A stretch of DNA of 64,000 nucleotides. Source: Marsupella aquatica. Its lineage: Eukaryota > Marchantiophyta. The translations under genes were made by a program, and so were the position numbers. Under the pieces are notes generated by a model. That model did not search any database. It was not told the origin of the DNA and saw only the letters and a program-made list of their open reading frames with translations. Shown here piece after piece: positions 23,601-36,665 of this stretch (position 1 is the stretch's first letter; each line of letters opens with the position of its first letter). The stretch covers positions 6,572,001-6,636,000 of the forward strand of contig OZ316891.1 in NCBI GenBank assembly GCA_973895155.1, in the 5' to 3' direction.

Positions 23601-26600
23601 AATGTGCGACCCTCTCCAAATATGTTACCACGGAGATTGAGAGCAACATATCGAGAAATGGGTATGCCAGAAGAAGGACATGGATCAGAGTCACACTCCT
23701 CATCAAGTGCTAGTGGAAGCAGTAACCCTGATGAAGAGGTACCTCGGACGGATGAACAAGTAACTGATGACCAGGATAGAGCCATGGATGACTTTATGGT
23801 TGATTGGTTTGGTGCCAACAACCTTGGTGATGACCTTCCCAATGAAGGGCAGGTGCCCCCCAATGATCCACGCCCAAGGCATACCCCTGAGGGACAACGC
23901 CAATGGGAAGAAGCAGAGGAACATGCCCGAACACCTATCTATGAGGGTGCTCGTTTGAGTCGTCTTTCAGCCATCTTGGGGTTGATGAACCTACAGGCCA
24001 AACACAATGCAAGCAATGCCTTGTTATCTGATATGTTTGCACTTTGCCATGACCTTATGTTGCCCACTGAGAATGTGTTGCCAGCAACTTGGAAGGAGGC
24101 AAAGAGTGTTCTCTCATCTATTGGCATGGAATATCATATTGTTCATGCATGTGTGAATGATTGCATGTTATTTCATGGGGCCAATGCAAACATGACACAA
24201 TGTACAACATGTGATGAGCCTCGCTATGACCCCAACATGCTAACAAAGAAGGTGCCAAGGAAGGCTGTTCGTTGGTTTCCCATCATTCCTCGGTTGTTGC
24301 ACATGTATCGGTGTTCTGACTTGGCAGAGTTGATGGTATGGCATAAGATTCATCGACCAGAGTCTGGTGTCATGCGGTTGCCAGTTGACTCCCCTGCTCA
24401 CAAACATATTGAGGCAACATGGCCAGACTTTGCACATGATCCTCGCCATGTGAGGCTAGGATTGGCATCTGATGGAGTTAGCCCTCATTCACTTGGAGGA
24501 AAGGGGCAACCTACATCAGTTTGGCCTGTGGTTGTCATGAATTATAACCTCCCACCATGGCTATCCATGAAGAAGGGGTTCCTTTTATTGTCTTTGATTA
24601 TCCCAGGTCCAAAAAAGGTGAAGAACTTTGACACTTACTTGGCACTATTGGTTGGAGAACTTCAAAAATTATGGAATGGAGTGTGGGCATATGATGGCAG
24701 GAAAATTACAGGAGGTTTTCCACGTGTCTTTCAATTGAGAGGGATCATTTGTTGGACAATGCATGACTATCCTGGTAAGATGACTTCCATGCCATTTGCA
24801 ACCCTTCAATAATGTGTAGTTCCTATTGATGTTTCTCATGTGACAACCCTAACATAAAGTTTGCATGGTTTGATTTCTTCTATGTAAGCAGGGTTTGGTT
24901 TTGTCTCTGGATTGCAAACTCAGGGGTACAAAGCTTGCTCTACTTGTGGCCCAAGCTTAGAGGACATGGCCACATATTGTTCATGGATTAGAAAGATTGT
25001 TTATATTGGGCATACAAAGTTTCTTCCCATGGGGCATGAGATGAGGTTTGACCCACTTCTATTCTCCTCCTTTGACATGCCATTTGGTGATGAGCGTGAA
25101 ATTCCTGACGCAACAAGTTTTGCACATTGGAAGTCACTAGCTAATAGGGTGGCAGACCCAAATGATTCCTTCACCTTTGATAGGACAGGTTTGACCAGGT
25201 GGAGTATACTAGCCACTTTGCCCTATTGGTCTGAGTTGAAGATCCACCATCTTTTAGACCCCATGCACATAGAGGGAAATGTGGGGAAGGCTTTGATAAA
25301 GCATTTTTATGGGGAGAAGGACACTAATTTTAGGGAGGCATGCGAGGAGATGGAAATGCATCCAGATGTTTGGGTGACAATTGATCCTATCACAGGTGTG
25401 GAGAATCGTCCTTCTGCTCCTTGGGTGTTGAGTGTTGGCCAAAGACGTGAATTTCGGAACCGTATAGGAGAGATGCGGTTTCCTACAGGCTATGGTGCCA
25501 ACCTTCGAAAAGCTTTTGGGATGGAGGACAATCACAAGTGGCCACGATATCTGAAGACACATGACTATCATCGCCTATTGCAGCATATATTGCCAGTGGC
25601 AATTATAGGTATAGGGAGTGAAGAAGTGCAAGATGCCATCTGGTCATTGGGTCGTTTGTTGAGATGGATATGCTCAAAGGAGATATATGTAGAAGAGATC
25701 CCTGGGATGGAGGTATTGGCAGTTGAGGTGGTATGCAAGTTGGAGAAAGCCCTTCCTCCTTCCTTCTTTGATTGTCAGGTTCATTTACTTGTGCATCTTG
25801 TGCGGGAGGTTGCCATTGCAGGTCCAGTGCATTGTAGATGGATGTATTGGCTTGAGCGTTACATGGCGATGTTGAAGGCTTATGTACGTAACCGTGCACG
25901 GGTGGAGGGAAGCATAGCTACAGGATACTTGGCAGCATAGAGTATGTTTTATTGTAGTAACATCTTGGCCACCATTGATCCTACTTGTCCACGTACTTGG
26001 ATGGAGGAAAGAGAAGAGGAGGAGGACCGTTTAACAGGTGCCACAAAAACAAGCATGTTGACATCAACAGAGTGGTCACAGTTGACAACATTTATGTTGA
26101 GTAATAGTAATATCATGGAGAAATGGAGAGAGTTTTATGAGAATGCCAAGAGAACAAGTCAAAGAGCAAGAATTTTTCCTAAGATGCATGAGTATATGAA
26201 GCAAAAGTTGCTTGAGTTGGATGACATGGTGACACAAGGAGGAGATGTGTCCCACTTTCCTACCATCACAGATGACGTTCGGACCATTGTTCATGGCCCT
26301 TTGAGAGTGGTGACATCCAAGACGGCTATGTGGACACAAGGGAGACACTTCAGGTCCACTAGTACCTAACCTTTCTTCCTCTATTAATTCATGTAGACCT
26401 TATTTTGATTAGTTATTTCTATTGTTTAAAAACTTTCTATTATTATTAATGACATCTATAACTGTAATGTTGGCTTCTATATTTATGCCATAGGCCATGT
26501 GGGTTTTGGCTATTTAGGGATGGGTGTCATATTTTGATGATTATTACATTAATGGTATCTTTTACAGTGTAATAAAAATTTGTGGGTTTTGTTAATTTTA

Positions 26601-27091
26601 GGGTTTCTTCCCTTGATGAGAAGAGGGGTCGTACTTTTGATTGTGGAGTTCAAGGGGAATTTTCTCAAGACTCCAGAAGCAGCCGCCATGACAGGAACAT
26701 TGTTCGAGATGTTGTGCCACACTATGGGAAGATAGAGGAGATCTTGGTGGTATCATATGACAACCATTCAAAGTTTGAGGAATATGTCTTCAAGTGCAAG
26801 TGGTTCAAAGTGAACCTTGTTGGTCAAAATTGCACTGTACTTCAAGATGAGAGTGGGTTTACACGGTTGAAGACAAGTGCCACTAGTGTTCAAGCATCTC
26901 ATTGGCAAACGTCAGAACCATTTTCTTTCCCATCACACTTGGAGCAATGTTTCTACATTCCATACCCCTTAGACATCGAGTGGTCAATTGTCATCACCTA
27001 TGTGCCACGTTCTCGTTCCATTGTTTCTGAGAAGCCAGATGTTATTGTATCAGACCTAGATGACCTTGAGGCCGATGAGGACCAAGTGTGA
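23601..27091 (+). pseudogene. TNP2-type (Transposase_21) CACTA transposase
   Basis: Three coding blocks are visible. 23,601-24,774 follows an acceptor (TTTTTAG) and has the CxxC-RY motif CTTCDEPRYDP, the core PRKAVRWFPIIPRL, the catalytic-type LASDGVSP and LSLIIPGPKKVKNFD. It is spliced at CCTG|GTAAGA to 24,893 on (GFGFVSGL), which contains TNP2 C-terminal and DUF4218-like sequence (LDPMHIEGNVGKALI, DCQVHLLVHLVREV, RWMYWLERYM). After a stop at 25,938-25,940 coding resumes in frame to donor CAG|GTCCAC (26,353), joined to 26,602-27,091, a DUF4216-like domain (YGKIEEILVVSYD, VFKCKWFKV) with an acidic tail. The enzyme would cut and move CACTA ends. The single TAG may be its only fatal lesion. The true start is uncertain. 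Confidence 0.88.
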
Positions 27092-27534
27092 GGGACATAT
27101 TTATATGCACTTGGGTCCAGCCTAGACATTTGTTCATGTTTGGTGATATAAAAAAAAGGATTGTCTATATTTATATTTGCCATTCACTTTTGAATGAATC
27201 ATACTCATGACATATGTATTGTATTGTTTTATTGTGATCACTTGTGAATTTTACATGCAACTTTCTATCTAACCTCTGTTGCTCAATATAACTTTATTTC
27301 CTACTTATTCCATAATTTTCATTCTCACCCTCGTGTTTCCCTCCTCCGTGGTACGTCTGTCCCTCCTCCTCCCTTCCTCTTTCTCCTCCCTCCTTCCTCT
27401 TCCATTGTACTCCCTCCCTTTTCCATCCTTCATTGTACCTCCCTCCATCCTCCCTTCCTCTTCCCTCCTGCCCCATCCATATATTGGACCATCCACCCTT
27501 TTCATTGTCTCACCTCACAATAACCTTAATTTTT

Positions 27535-28032
27535 AGTTTGCGAACAATTTGCAAAGCTCACAAACTCTCACCGGACTCGCAATTTATATGAAGCTTCTCG
27601 TTTCTCAATATTTCCATACTACACTCTTCGCAAACTTGTGAAGCAAAATAAATCACAAATTTCATATTTTCAGCGTTTCGCAAATCTTCCATCCTCCGAC
27701 ATTCTTAAACTTGTCAAACAACTACTATCGCAAAACATTTTCAATCCAATATTCTTCGCAAATATTTACATGAGTTAGTTTCGGAGTCGGCGAGCAATTT
27801 TTCCGTCTTCGGAAGGTGCCTTTCCATTCGACGCATTTCGGTAAAAATTGCAAAACCACTTACTTCGCAATTTATTAGCGATATAATGCGCTTCAGCTAT
27901 TATATTTGCGATAGGGATAGAATCGCAAATTGCGATGCGGGTTGATTCGCAAAATATGCAAAGCGCCGCCCATCGGAAATACAAGAGCGTCGACAAAAAT
28001 ACCTTTGCAAAAGTGTCAAATATGTTGTAGTG
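27535..28032. repeat. CACTA-1 right subterminal TTCGCAA repeats and terminus
   Basis: From about 27,538 to 28,010 the TTCGCAA/TTGCGA words recur in both orientations, mirroring the left end, and the block ends in TGTTGTAGTG. 27,279-27,530, just inside it, is a C/T-rich low-complexity stretch on the plus strand. Confidence 0.85.
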
Positions 28033-29948
28033 TTAGTTGGTCTTCCGTGCAACACACGAGGCTCCCCTAAAGATGCTCTCATAAAACACACAAGGAAAAT
28101 GCATAAACAAACTATAATCACCAACAAGATATAATCACACTAGAAACATGAACGAACATTATAAACATACAATGACATATATACACCACAATAATTACAT
28201 TAAATAGACAGTGAATACATGATAGAGAATTTTACCTTCATTATCACTAGAAACAATAAGAGATCATTTTCTACTATCGAGCTTGGAACTTGTGCGATAC
28301 TAGAGTGATGTGCCATCCATGTAGTCATCATGCTTGCCAACTCCTTCACAATGGCTTTCAATTCATCGACATCCAATTGCACAGCCCCAATGGTAGTGAT
28401 CTCTTCTTTTGAATGTGGGGTCTCTAAATGACTCACAAACCAACTCAACATTCTCACTGTCAAACTAACAAACTTGAATGTGGGGTCTGTAAATGACTCA
28501 CAAACCAACACAACATTCTCACTGTCAAACTAACCAACAACTCAACATTCTGTCAAATAGAAAATGATGTACAAATTAGATTGGAATGACAATACTCACA
28601 GCTGATCCATGTCTGTACCTCGCACCAATCCATGTCTGTACCTCGCACCATAGATGCTGTCGCCAGTCTTCTTCCCGTCACTACTTTTGCTCGTGGATAG
28701 ACTTGATGTCTCGATCAAAAAACTCTTGAGTCTCTACAATGCCTCCTCTTCACCTCCTACCAGTAGAGCCCCTCCGTATGGAGTACTTTTCTCCTGCTTA
28801 GCAAGAATGTGAAAACTCAATGCCAGGCATTCAAATCAAGTTGAATTCTCTCTAAATGGGAAGTCAATGATAACGCTAAATCGCCCCTAGGAAAGGGCCA
28901 CTCTTATGAGTTGAGTCTAACATTTTTCCCTTTCTCCCTCAGATATATCTGTGAGAGAGGTTGTGGGGTGAAGAGACAATCCGACTTCACTCGCTTCACA
29001 CCTTACTTAAACCAAATACTCCAGCTTAGCCAAGTACAAATCTAAAATCAACTCCCAACAGGAAGTGGCAAAGAAAGATCACAAAAGCCACCCTTTCCGG
29101 TGTTGAAAACAAGGTTAAGAGGTGAAAAATGCATCTGGAGCAGAAAACGCAGAACTCCTCAGGGGATATAGAGAACAATACTAACCTGAAGACCATTAAG
29201 AGTCTGCAGTCTACACATACATTAGGTTCTCACCAAATTCAATAGACACAAATCTAACAAAAAGAAGACTACAGTCGGCACGTGATTATGTTTGGTGCAA
29301 AATTGTCTTACTACGAGAGATAGGAATAATTTTCCTCACAAGTCCTTTTAAGGTTTAAGTGCGCTGTAAAATATAATGTCACGCATGATCCTCCCCTTCA
29401 TGAAGGAAACAACATAGAGACCTAGAACTGCAATATTGTATACAGAAAAGTCTCCATATTTGCAGCTATGCATTGATTGAATGTGAGTGGTACGCGTTTC
29501 AATTACCTATGGCGATCAGTAACTTACAGAAGTTGGAACTTGTTTGAAACTTAAGAAAACACAAAAGAACTAGTACTTGGGGGAAGAAGGGATAGGCACC
29601 TCCACCATCCCCATTGCATTCCCCATCCTGTTATATTCGTAATACTAATACAGATTCTTGATTGGGTTGGTCTATATCTTTATTCAAATTCACCTTGCCC
29701 ACAGCAACCCAAGGGTTTGAAAGTTAACATAGGTTTTACCATGCCCAAGATCCTGAGAGAAGCACAGATAACACGACAAAACTCCAATCACATGACTCGA
29801 AAAATATGCTCTTGCTTACTAACGGGTGAGGGCTTCACGTTCAAACACAAACAGATCCTCAGCTAAAAAATGAAACATAATTCGATGAGATTGGTGAGTA
29901 GATGATGCCATTGTCTCTTAAACAAATGAGACAATATAACTTACTGGT
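28033..29948. other. CACTA-2 interior between CACTA-1 and the CRY-DASH fragment
   Basis: I recognise no gene here. A 65-bp tandem duplication (GAATGTGGGGTCT...) begins at 28,411 and 28,476, and a ~26-bp one lies at about 28,609-28,650 (CCATGTCTGTACCTCGCACCA). The part next to 29,948 should be the first intron of the CRY-DASH gene; no second exon could be found in it. Confidence 0.45.
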
Positions 29949-30875
29949 CGCTTGGCAGAAGTTGGATTCAATCCTAGGTCTTGAAGGGATGGAATATCTC
30001 CAGCCTTGACGCTGCCACGATTAGGAAACCCTTTCAGCTGCTTGGCAGCAGGTATAGTAGCTCTCACTTCCAATTGCTGTACTTTCTCTCTAAAGCCACC
30101 ATAGTTGGAAGGCATTTCGTCCAGCTTGAACGGAAGGTCATCAATGTGGAACAAGGTACTTCCCCAAAAGAATTTTGGGTCCACTCCTTTCTCCTTCAGT
30201 GCAGCAGTGACCTTCGTGATCTCGGCAACCATCTCCTCGATAGCCACTTCTCGGTGAGCGTAAAGGGCATCGGCTCCAACACTCTTTGCTAGCGTGACTA
30301 ACACCTCCTCGGGCTTCCCAATTCTCACGATCAGCTCCGAGCCTCTTTGCCTCAAATTCTCTCACAATTTGGCCACAAATTCCAAAAGAAACTTAGCTCT
30401 GTATGGGCCGGTTTTGTCGAATCCCGATGACGATTTTCCATAGTCACGAGGATCAAAGCAGTAGATGGGGAGAATTGACACAGATTCATTGCTGGCATTG
30501 ACCAGAGCCTCATTGTTGTGGACACGCAGATCGTTCCTAAACTAGACAATAGTAGCCCTTTGCAGGCCAGCGGGGTTCTTGGGTTCCCCCAAAATTGCGA
30601 TCCCTGAGCCTTTGGTACTCTGGAAATGGGGAGATGAAGCTCGCAAGCTTGCTGCCATTGTGCACACTCTGAAGGGGGGCAGTGGCAGCCACCAGCACCT
30701 TGGCGGAGCCCACAACAGGGCTGGGATTCAGAGCGCTCCTGGAAGACGTGTCCGCTGGCTTGGCAAACCCCACCTTCTTGGCTTTCGATGATGATTGACC
30801 ACCAACAGCCAGGTTGACAAGATGAGTCAATGGAGGGACAACAACATTGAGAGAAAGCACGGAGTCCATGGCCAA
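29949..30875 (-). pseudogene. CRY3: CRY-DASH (cryptochrome/photolyase family) 5' gene fragment
   Basis: Minus-strand fragment of a DASH cryptochrome, a flavoprotein of chloroplasts and mitochondria that repairs UV dimers in single-stranded DNA. Translation from ATG 30,875 gives a Ser/Val-rich N-terminus compatible with a transit peptide. A frameshift in a G run (about 30,588) precedes the photolyase alpha/beta domain: FRNDLRVHNNEALVNASN, ILPIYCFDPRDYGKSSSGF, KTGPYRAKFLLEFVA, LIVRIGKPEEVL and AGDIPSLQDLGL. Two in-frame stops occur exactly where the family has Trp (the VWFRND position, TAG at about 30,541) and Arg (TGA at about 30,358). The exon ends at CCA|GTAAGT (29,949). The FAD-binding domain is absent from the window. 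Clearly a pseudogene; the symbol names the family homologue. Confidence 0.88.
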
Positions 30876-32829
30876 GCTCAGAGACGCTGCCCCGGGACAG
30901 GATTGGGTGCCAGGCCATACACAAGAACCTCCGTCCGACCATCATGACGATCACCACCATCTTCTGCCAATTCTGCTCGTCCACCAGAAGGATCCGAAGA
31001 CCGAAAATTCCTCACTGGCATTTTTTGTGGCTGACTTCCAAAAATGGCAAGAGATGGCGCATCACCAACGATTCCTGCTATCCAGGTTCGTATCCAATAT
31101 GAGCTTGAGATCTTGGAAGTCTGCCATCTCCCTCTCTAGCCCGTGCCTACTGCCCTGCACGCTGTGAACATGAGTATGGTGTGTGTTGTTGTGAACGTGT
31201 TCTTCTGTCAATATGTGGAATAGTAGGACAGGAAAAGTGTAATGTGGGTAGGGTTTACCCTAAATGAAAGTTACGTAACACATGTGCACTAACAGACAAT
31301 GGGAACATTCAATCTGACTGGATCCTTTAAGACAACACATATATTGCAGGCACATGTAAAGCTCCACGAACATTGAGACAGGGTCGGAAAGCGGGTCCAG
31401 GTTGTGATTAAGAGAAAGAAACAGAGAGAAACCCCAGCTCCAGCCATCGCTTGAGCACACATTTGCTTACCCTTAAAGCCCGAACTTGCTCCCACAAATG
31501 TAAGTCCTTAGTTCCTCCCACCACCGTTTGACAATGGCTGTTGCACTGCAAAGACAGTGCAACGAAGCTCCCCTTCCAACAATGGACAGCTACCGCAGCT
31601 CCTCAGCTCCCACAGCTCCTCCGCTATGGAACCTCTTGTAGCTGCTTGCCGATCGCAGCTCATCCTCACCCGCTCCTCACCACTCCTCTCACTCCTCAAT
31701 CTCCAGTAGCTTGTCGCCGACTACAGGTCGTCACGGATTGCCTTGAACCCTTGAACTCCCGCAGCTCCTCCCTGACGGCAGCTCAATGATCACAATCTTA
31801 GCTGCACAACCCAAGCCTTGAGCACGCCTCACACCTCATCTGACCAAGCTACGAAGGCACAACGTAGCCAGGATCGATGGCCATGTAAACCGTGTGAGGA
31901 GGCCGTCGACGCTACGCAACCCTCACCAATGTGCTAAGCACCCTAAAGCAGAGAGCACTCAGTAATGTGGTGTGCCAAGAAAGCCAAACATTGAACGTCA
32001 AATCTCGACGGAAGCACGGAGGGAGGGAGCAGGCGCAGGCGTAGGCGCAAGTAGAAGGAACGGACAGCGGACGTGCTTATGATGATAAGCTAGGCACTCG
32101 GGACCACCCTCAACATTGTCGTCGCGGTTGCGCTCCACATTGCCCTTCAGCACGATGTTTCTCGAAAGGAATGGAATGACCTAAGCACTCAGGACTGCCC
32201 TCCGTTGCGCTCTACATTGGCCTGCTGCACGACGTTTCTTGGTAGAAATGAATGCAACCACACCAAGATCAAATAATTATGTGTCCTACCTGTAAGTGCT
32301 TTGTTACAAAGTAAAATTGACTGCGGGAATCCTCTCGTTTACATGCGATAGTCCTCCCACAATGCAGGGCGTCATCTCAGCCGTCGGCATTTGTGTAGGT
32401 GTCATCAACACTGTTAATATAAAAATAATGTTAATGATATAAGAGGTCCTTTTAGACCAAGGGGAAACCTTGAATTGGTAGTTTTCTAAAGCTCTAGTTA
32501 TGGCTCAAGAACACATTGACCCTAAATCCATAACTCGCCCCTCATTTAAACAAATTAATCCTTCATGGCAGGTGGAGGTGTTGCTGATGACACTAGTGTA
32601 ACTATGTAACACCATTTTTTTGGGTGATAGATTATGTCTGAAAAATATATATCATTCCAAATGTTAGCATTTCATAGCTCTCCACTGGGTGACTCAAATA
32701 ATAGAAAACCCTCATTGACAATCGACTCAAACACATTTCTAGGGCAACTATTAGTTTTGTAGTAATGAGTATATTATGTGTACTCTAAACCCTCTACTCC
32801 TGGGTTGTGTGGTAAATATCCAGCTCCAC
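30876..32829. other. Region upstream of the CRY-DASH fragment; no gene recognised
   Basis: 30,876-31,200 may hold former 5' leader of the CRY-DASH gene. 31,540-31,790 is rich in CAGCTCC words. 32,090-32,165 and about 32,193-32,250 are an imperfect direct duplication (GCACTCGGGA/GCACTCAGGA ... GCACGATGTTTCT). Short open frames on both strands have no recognisable domain. Confidence 0.45.
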
Positions 32830-35800
32830 GGATGGGTCATTTGTATAGGTATTGAATGACATCACGACAGACAATTCTAATGACTACATCCAACATGATA
32901 GCCCTAATGACCTTATTTCCTGTCATTGGCATTTATGCAACATCATTAATTGCAAATACTCCAATAAAGGACCTTAGGGTACCTCCAAAGAACCCACCAA
33001 ATTCCAAAACCAATAGTCCTCCAAAGTATTCAATAAACCAAGCCCCTCTAGCTCCTAGCCCCAAGTGTCATTTGTGTAGGTCCTGAATGAAATTGTAAGG
33101 AGTTACCTCTCTTATGACTCCGTATGTCGTCATTTGGTCTACATGACCCTACATATGACAACCCCAATGATTGGCCTAAATGACTGCATAGGGGACCCCT
33201 TAAATGACCCAAAGTCCAGTCATTTGACTTATATGACATTCCATATGACCAATTTTCAGACCCTAATTGTAGTCATTGGTATTTATGACACAAATTGGTT
33301 TGGAAATGACCCAATGAAGGGCCTAGTACCTCCAAAGAGAGCGTGTTCCGTATTCCTTGAAAAACTGGAATATTCCTATATCTTTATACTAAAGAGGGAA
33401 GCACATGGACCATAGAAGGAAGCACCACAACCAGGCCCATTCCATTCGAGTTGCACTACGTCTTGGAGAAACAAACCAAATGGCTCCATTTGCCTTTGGA
33501 ACATAAGATATCCATCCATGATGACGATCTTGGAAAATCGTTCCAAAGCCATACGACTTGGGAGTGATTTCCCCAAAGTTCCATCATGCCTTACTAGTGG
33601 AGGGTAAGCACAAAAACATACCTTAACATTAATTATGGCATAACTAGTGGTGGAGAATAGTAAGTAGAGTGTCCAGCGCCTAGTGGAGGGGTTGCAAGCA
33701 TTATGTGGGCCACATGGCACTCTAGGGCCCGCGTTTAGCCCCTAGCCCCAAATTGGTTATTTGTGCTTCCCCTAAATGACTACCCAAGGGACCCCTCAAA
33801 TGACCACAATTCCAGTCATTTGACTTAAATGACATCGAATGTGACCATTTTAATGACCCTACGTGTAGTCCATGGTATTTATGACATAGTTTTGTTTAGA
33901 AATGACCCAATGAAGCCCTAGTACCTCCAAACAGACCCCATTGTAGATTCTTTGCAAAAATGGAATATTCCTATACCTTTAACCAGCACACATACCGTAG
34001 AGGGAAGCACCACTACCATGCCCATTCCATTGGTGTTGCACTACCTCTTGGAGGAACAAACCAAATGGATCCATTTGCCTTTGGAATATAAGATATTCAT
34101 CCATGATGGTGGTGTTGGCAAATCACTCCAAAGCCGTATGACTTGGGAGTGATTTCCCCAAGGTTGTATCATCCCTTAAGTAATTGCAAAAACATGGCTT
34201 CAAAGTGCTCATGGCGCAACTAGTGGTTGGAGAATAGTAAGTATAGTGTCTCACACCTAGTGGAAAGGTTGCCAGTTCCATATAGGGCCCCATGACACTC
34301 TAGGGCCCACTTCCAGCCCTTAGCCCCAAACTCCCCAAACTGGTCATTTATGCTTGTCCATAATGACACCATGAGGGATCTCCCTAATGACAACATCTTT
34401 AGTCATTTGGTCCAAATGACCTCTAAAATGACAACCAAATTGACCCTTATTGCAGTCATTGGCATTAATGACACACCATTTCGTGAAAATGACCCAATGA
34501 AGATTACACTACCTCTCGGAGTGCCCCTCACAATTCCTTTGCAATTTAATAGAACATTCCTCATCTAAACATCGGGTCAAACATGACATAGTTTTATAGA
34601 AGGACGATAGTTTATCGGGCAAACATGACTAGTAAATTGCACTATATAAATATCTTGGAGAGACAAAAACAATTGGTGTTTGCCTTTGGATAGGATGGTA
34701 TGCATGCATGGTGACACTTTTGGCAAATGACTCCAAAGTTGTATGACTTGGGAGTGATTTTCCCAAAGTTCTATCATGCCTAAAGTAAATGCAAAAACAC
34801 GGCTCCAAAGTGCTAATGGTGCAACTAGTGGTTGGAGAATAGTAAATATAGTATTTGGCACCTAGTGGAGGGGTTGCAAGCTCTATGTGGGGCCACATGG
34901 CACTCTAGGGCCCACCTTCAGCCCCTAGCCCCAAACTGGCCATTTGTGCTTCTGTTTAATGACTGCACAAGGGACCCATCAATTGACCACAAATCCAGTC
35001 ACTTGACTTATATGACTTCTCATATGACAGTTTTAATGACTCTACTTTTAGTCATTGGCATTTATGACGGGCCATTGCTCACATATGACCCAATAAAGGA
35101 CCTAGTACCTCCACAAAGAGCCCACTTTAGATTCCTTGCAAGGTTAGAATATTCCTCTACCCTAAACCAGCACACACACCATATAGGGAAGCACAACAAC
35201 CACGCCCTTACCCTAAACCCTGCTGCACTACCTCTTGGAGAACAAAAATAGCACTTTTGTTTTCATTTGGATGTGATGGTATGCGCCCATTTGACATTTT
35301 TGACAAATCACTCCAAAGTCGTATGATTTAGGAGTGATTTCCCCTAGGGTGCATCATGCCTTAAGTAAACGCAAAAACATGTGTCCAAAGTGTTTATGTC
35401 GCAACTAGTGGTTGGACAATGATGAGATAGTGTCCCGCACCTAGTGGAGGGGTTCTTAGCTCTATGTGGGGCCCCATGGCACCCTAGGGCCCACCTCCAG
35501 CCCCTAGCCCCAAACTGGTCATTTGTGCTTCTGCTTAATGACTGCACAAGGGACCCCTCAAATGACCACAAATCCAGTCATTTGACTTATGTGACAGCCC
35601 ATATGACAGATTTAATGACCCTACTTGTAGTCATTGGTATTTATGACACCAATTTTTTTAGAAATGACTCAATGAAGATTACACTACCTCCTTGAGTGCC
35701 CCGTCACTATTCCCCATCCAAACACCGGCACAAACATGACACAATTACATGGAAGGACGACAGCCTTGCACTACTTCTTGCAGAGACAAAAAATGGCTTC

Positions 35801-36665
35801 ATTTCCTTTTAGATAGGATGGTATGACACCATGAGGGATGTCTTGAATGACAACTTATATAGTCATTTGGTCAAAATGACCTCTAATATGACCACTGACA
35901 TTACCCTTATTGTAGTCATTGGCATTCTTCAATGACTCTACAATTATGACCGGTGTCTGGAATGACTATTGAGTATTTTAATCTTGATATCTCTTGGGTT
36001 CTTTAATGACTCTATAAGTAGTCATTTATGCAATAAGTCCATAATGATTGTATGTTATTGTAAACATTGATATATCATGATTTTTAGATTGACTCTATAT
36101 TTAGTCATTTATGCGACAAGTCCATAATGACAGTATGTTGTTGTAAACATTGATATATCCTAATTTCAAGATTGACCCTAGAGTTAGTCATTTATGAGAG
36201 AAGTCCATAATGACGGTATGTTGTTGTAAACATTGATATATTCTTATTTTGAGATTGACCCTAGATTTTGTCATTTAACACCGTTGGTTAAAATGACGGA
36301 AATACATATTTGTCATTTATCACCGTTGTCCAAAATGACCCAAATAGATTTTTGGTCATTTCAATCATTGTCCAAAGTGACTATAATGGTGCTAAACATT
36401 GATTTATCATTGTTGTTATTTATTGGGTCATTTAGGACATATGTCTAAATTGACCATTTTAGGAAAATTATGTCATTTTGGTCGCATCAGTCATTACAGA
36501 CATTATATAAAATGACACAAAAGTTATCATTTTGTCATTTCAGTCTATTGGTCATTGTGGATAGTCATTCTCCCGTCATTCTTTTTGTGTCATTAGAAAT
36601 TTTGGTCATTGACTCAATTCCGTCATTGGATGATTGGTCATAAAGGGCCCTGTTTTCTTCTAGTG
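32830..36665. repeat. CACTA-2 right subterminal region with ~600-bp tandem units
   Basis: Around five degenerate units begin near 33,050, 33,728, 34,313, 34,917 and 35,498, spaced about 580-680 bp, each starting with CCCTAGCCCCAA...TCATTTGTGC. Each unit carries repeated AATGAC / GTCATTTG words, a CCTAGTACCTCCA block and a GGAGTGATTT...CAT block. From about 35,850 to the terminus the pattern changes to dense GTCATTTNNNNNNAATGAC palindromes like the left end. Open frames here reflect the repeats, not genes. Confidence 0.8.

Larger units (their letters stand above)
18344..28032 (+). mobile_element. CACTA-1: En/Spm-type transposon, nested, ~9.7 kb
   Basis: The left end CACTACAACA (18,344-18,353) is repeated inverted as TGTTGTAGTG (28,023-28,032); similarity continues imperfectly for ~20 bp more, including TTTTGC. 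The 3-bp flanks are TCA and TTA, a possible imperfect 3-bp target duplication. Both ends have dense TTCGCAA/TTGCGAA repeats. Inside are a minus-strand tnpA-like gene and, divergently on the plus strand, a SET-domain gene and a TNP2-type transposase gene. All three show at least one disabling lesion. The element sits within CACTA-2. Confidence 0.92.
13854..36665. mobile_element. CACTA-2: composite region between two facing CACTA termini
   Basis: The left end reads CACTAGTAGAAAACA (13,854 on) and the right end reads TGTTTTCTTCTAGTG (to 36,665), giving inverted CACTAGNAGAAAACA termini. Both sides carry dense subterminal repeats of the same type (GTCATTT, TCCAAAATGAC and similar). The 22.8-kb interior holds nested CACTA-1, a CRY-DASH pseudogene fragment and several noncoding blocks. 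The host DNA outside the two ends is the same sequence in inverted orientation. No transposase specific to this outer element is seen, so it is non-autonomous, or the two ends may belong to different insertions. Confidence 0.68.

Noticed and set aside
27279-27536. Leu/Pro/Ser-rich 85-codon plus frame
   Set aside because: Translation of a C/T-rich low-complexity stretch just inside the CACTA-1 right end.
30352-30984. 210-codon minus frame over the CRY-DASH fragment
   Set aside because: Wrong frame; the photolyase motifs lie in another frame of the same strand and are broken by stops.
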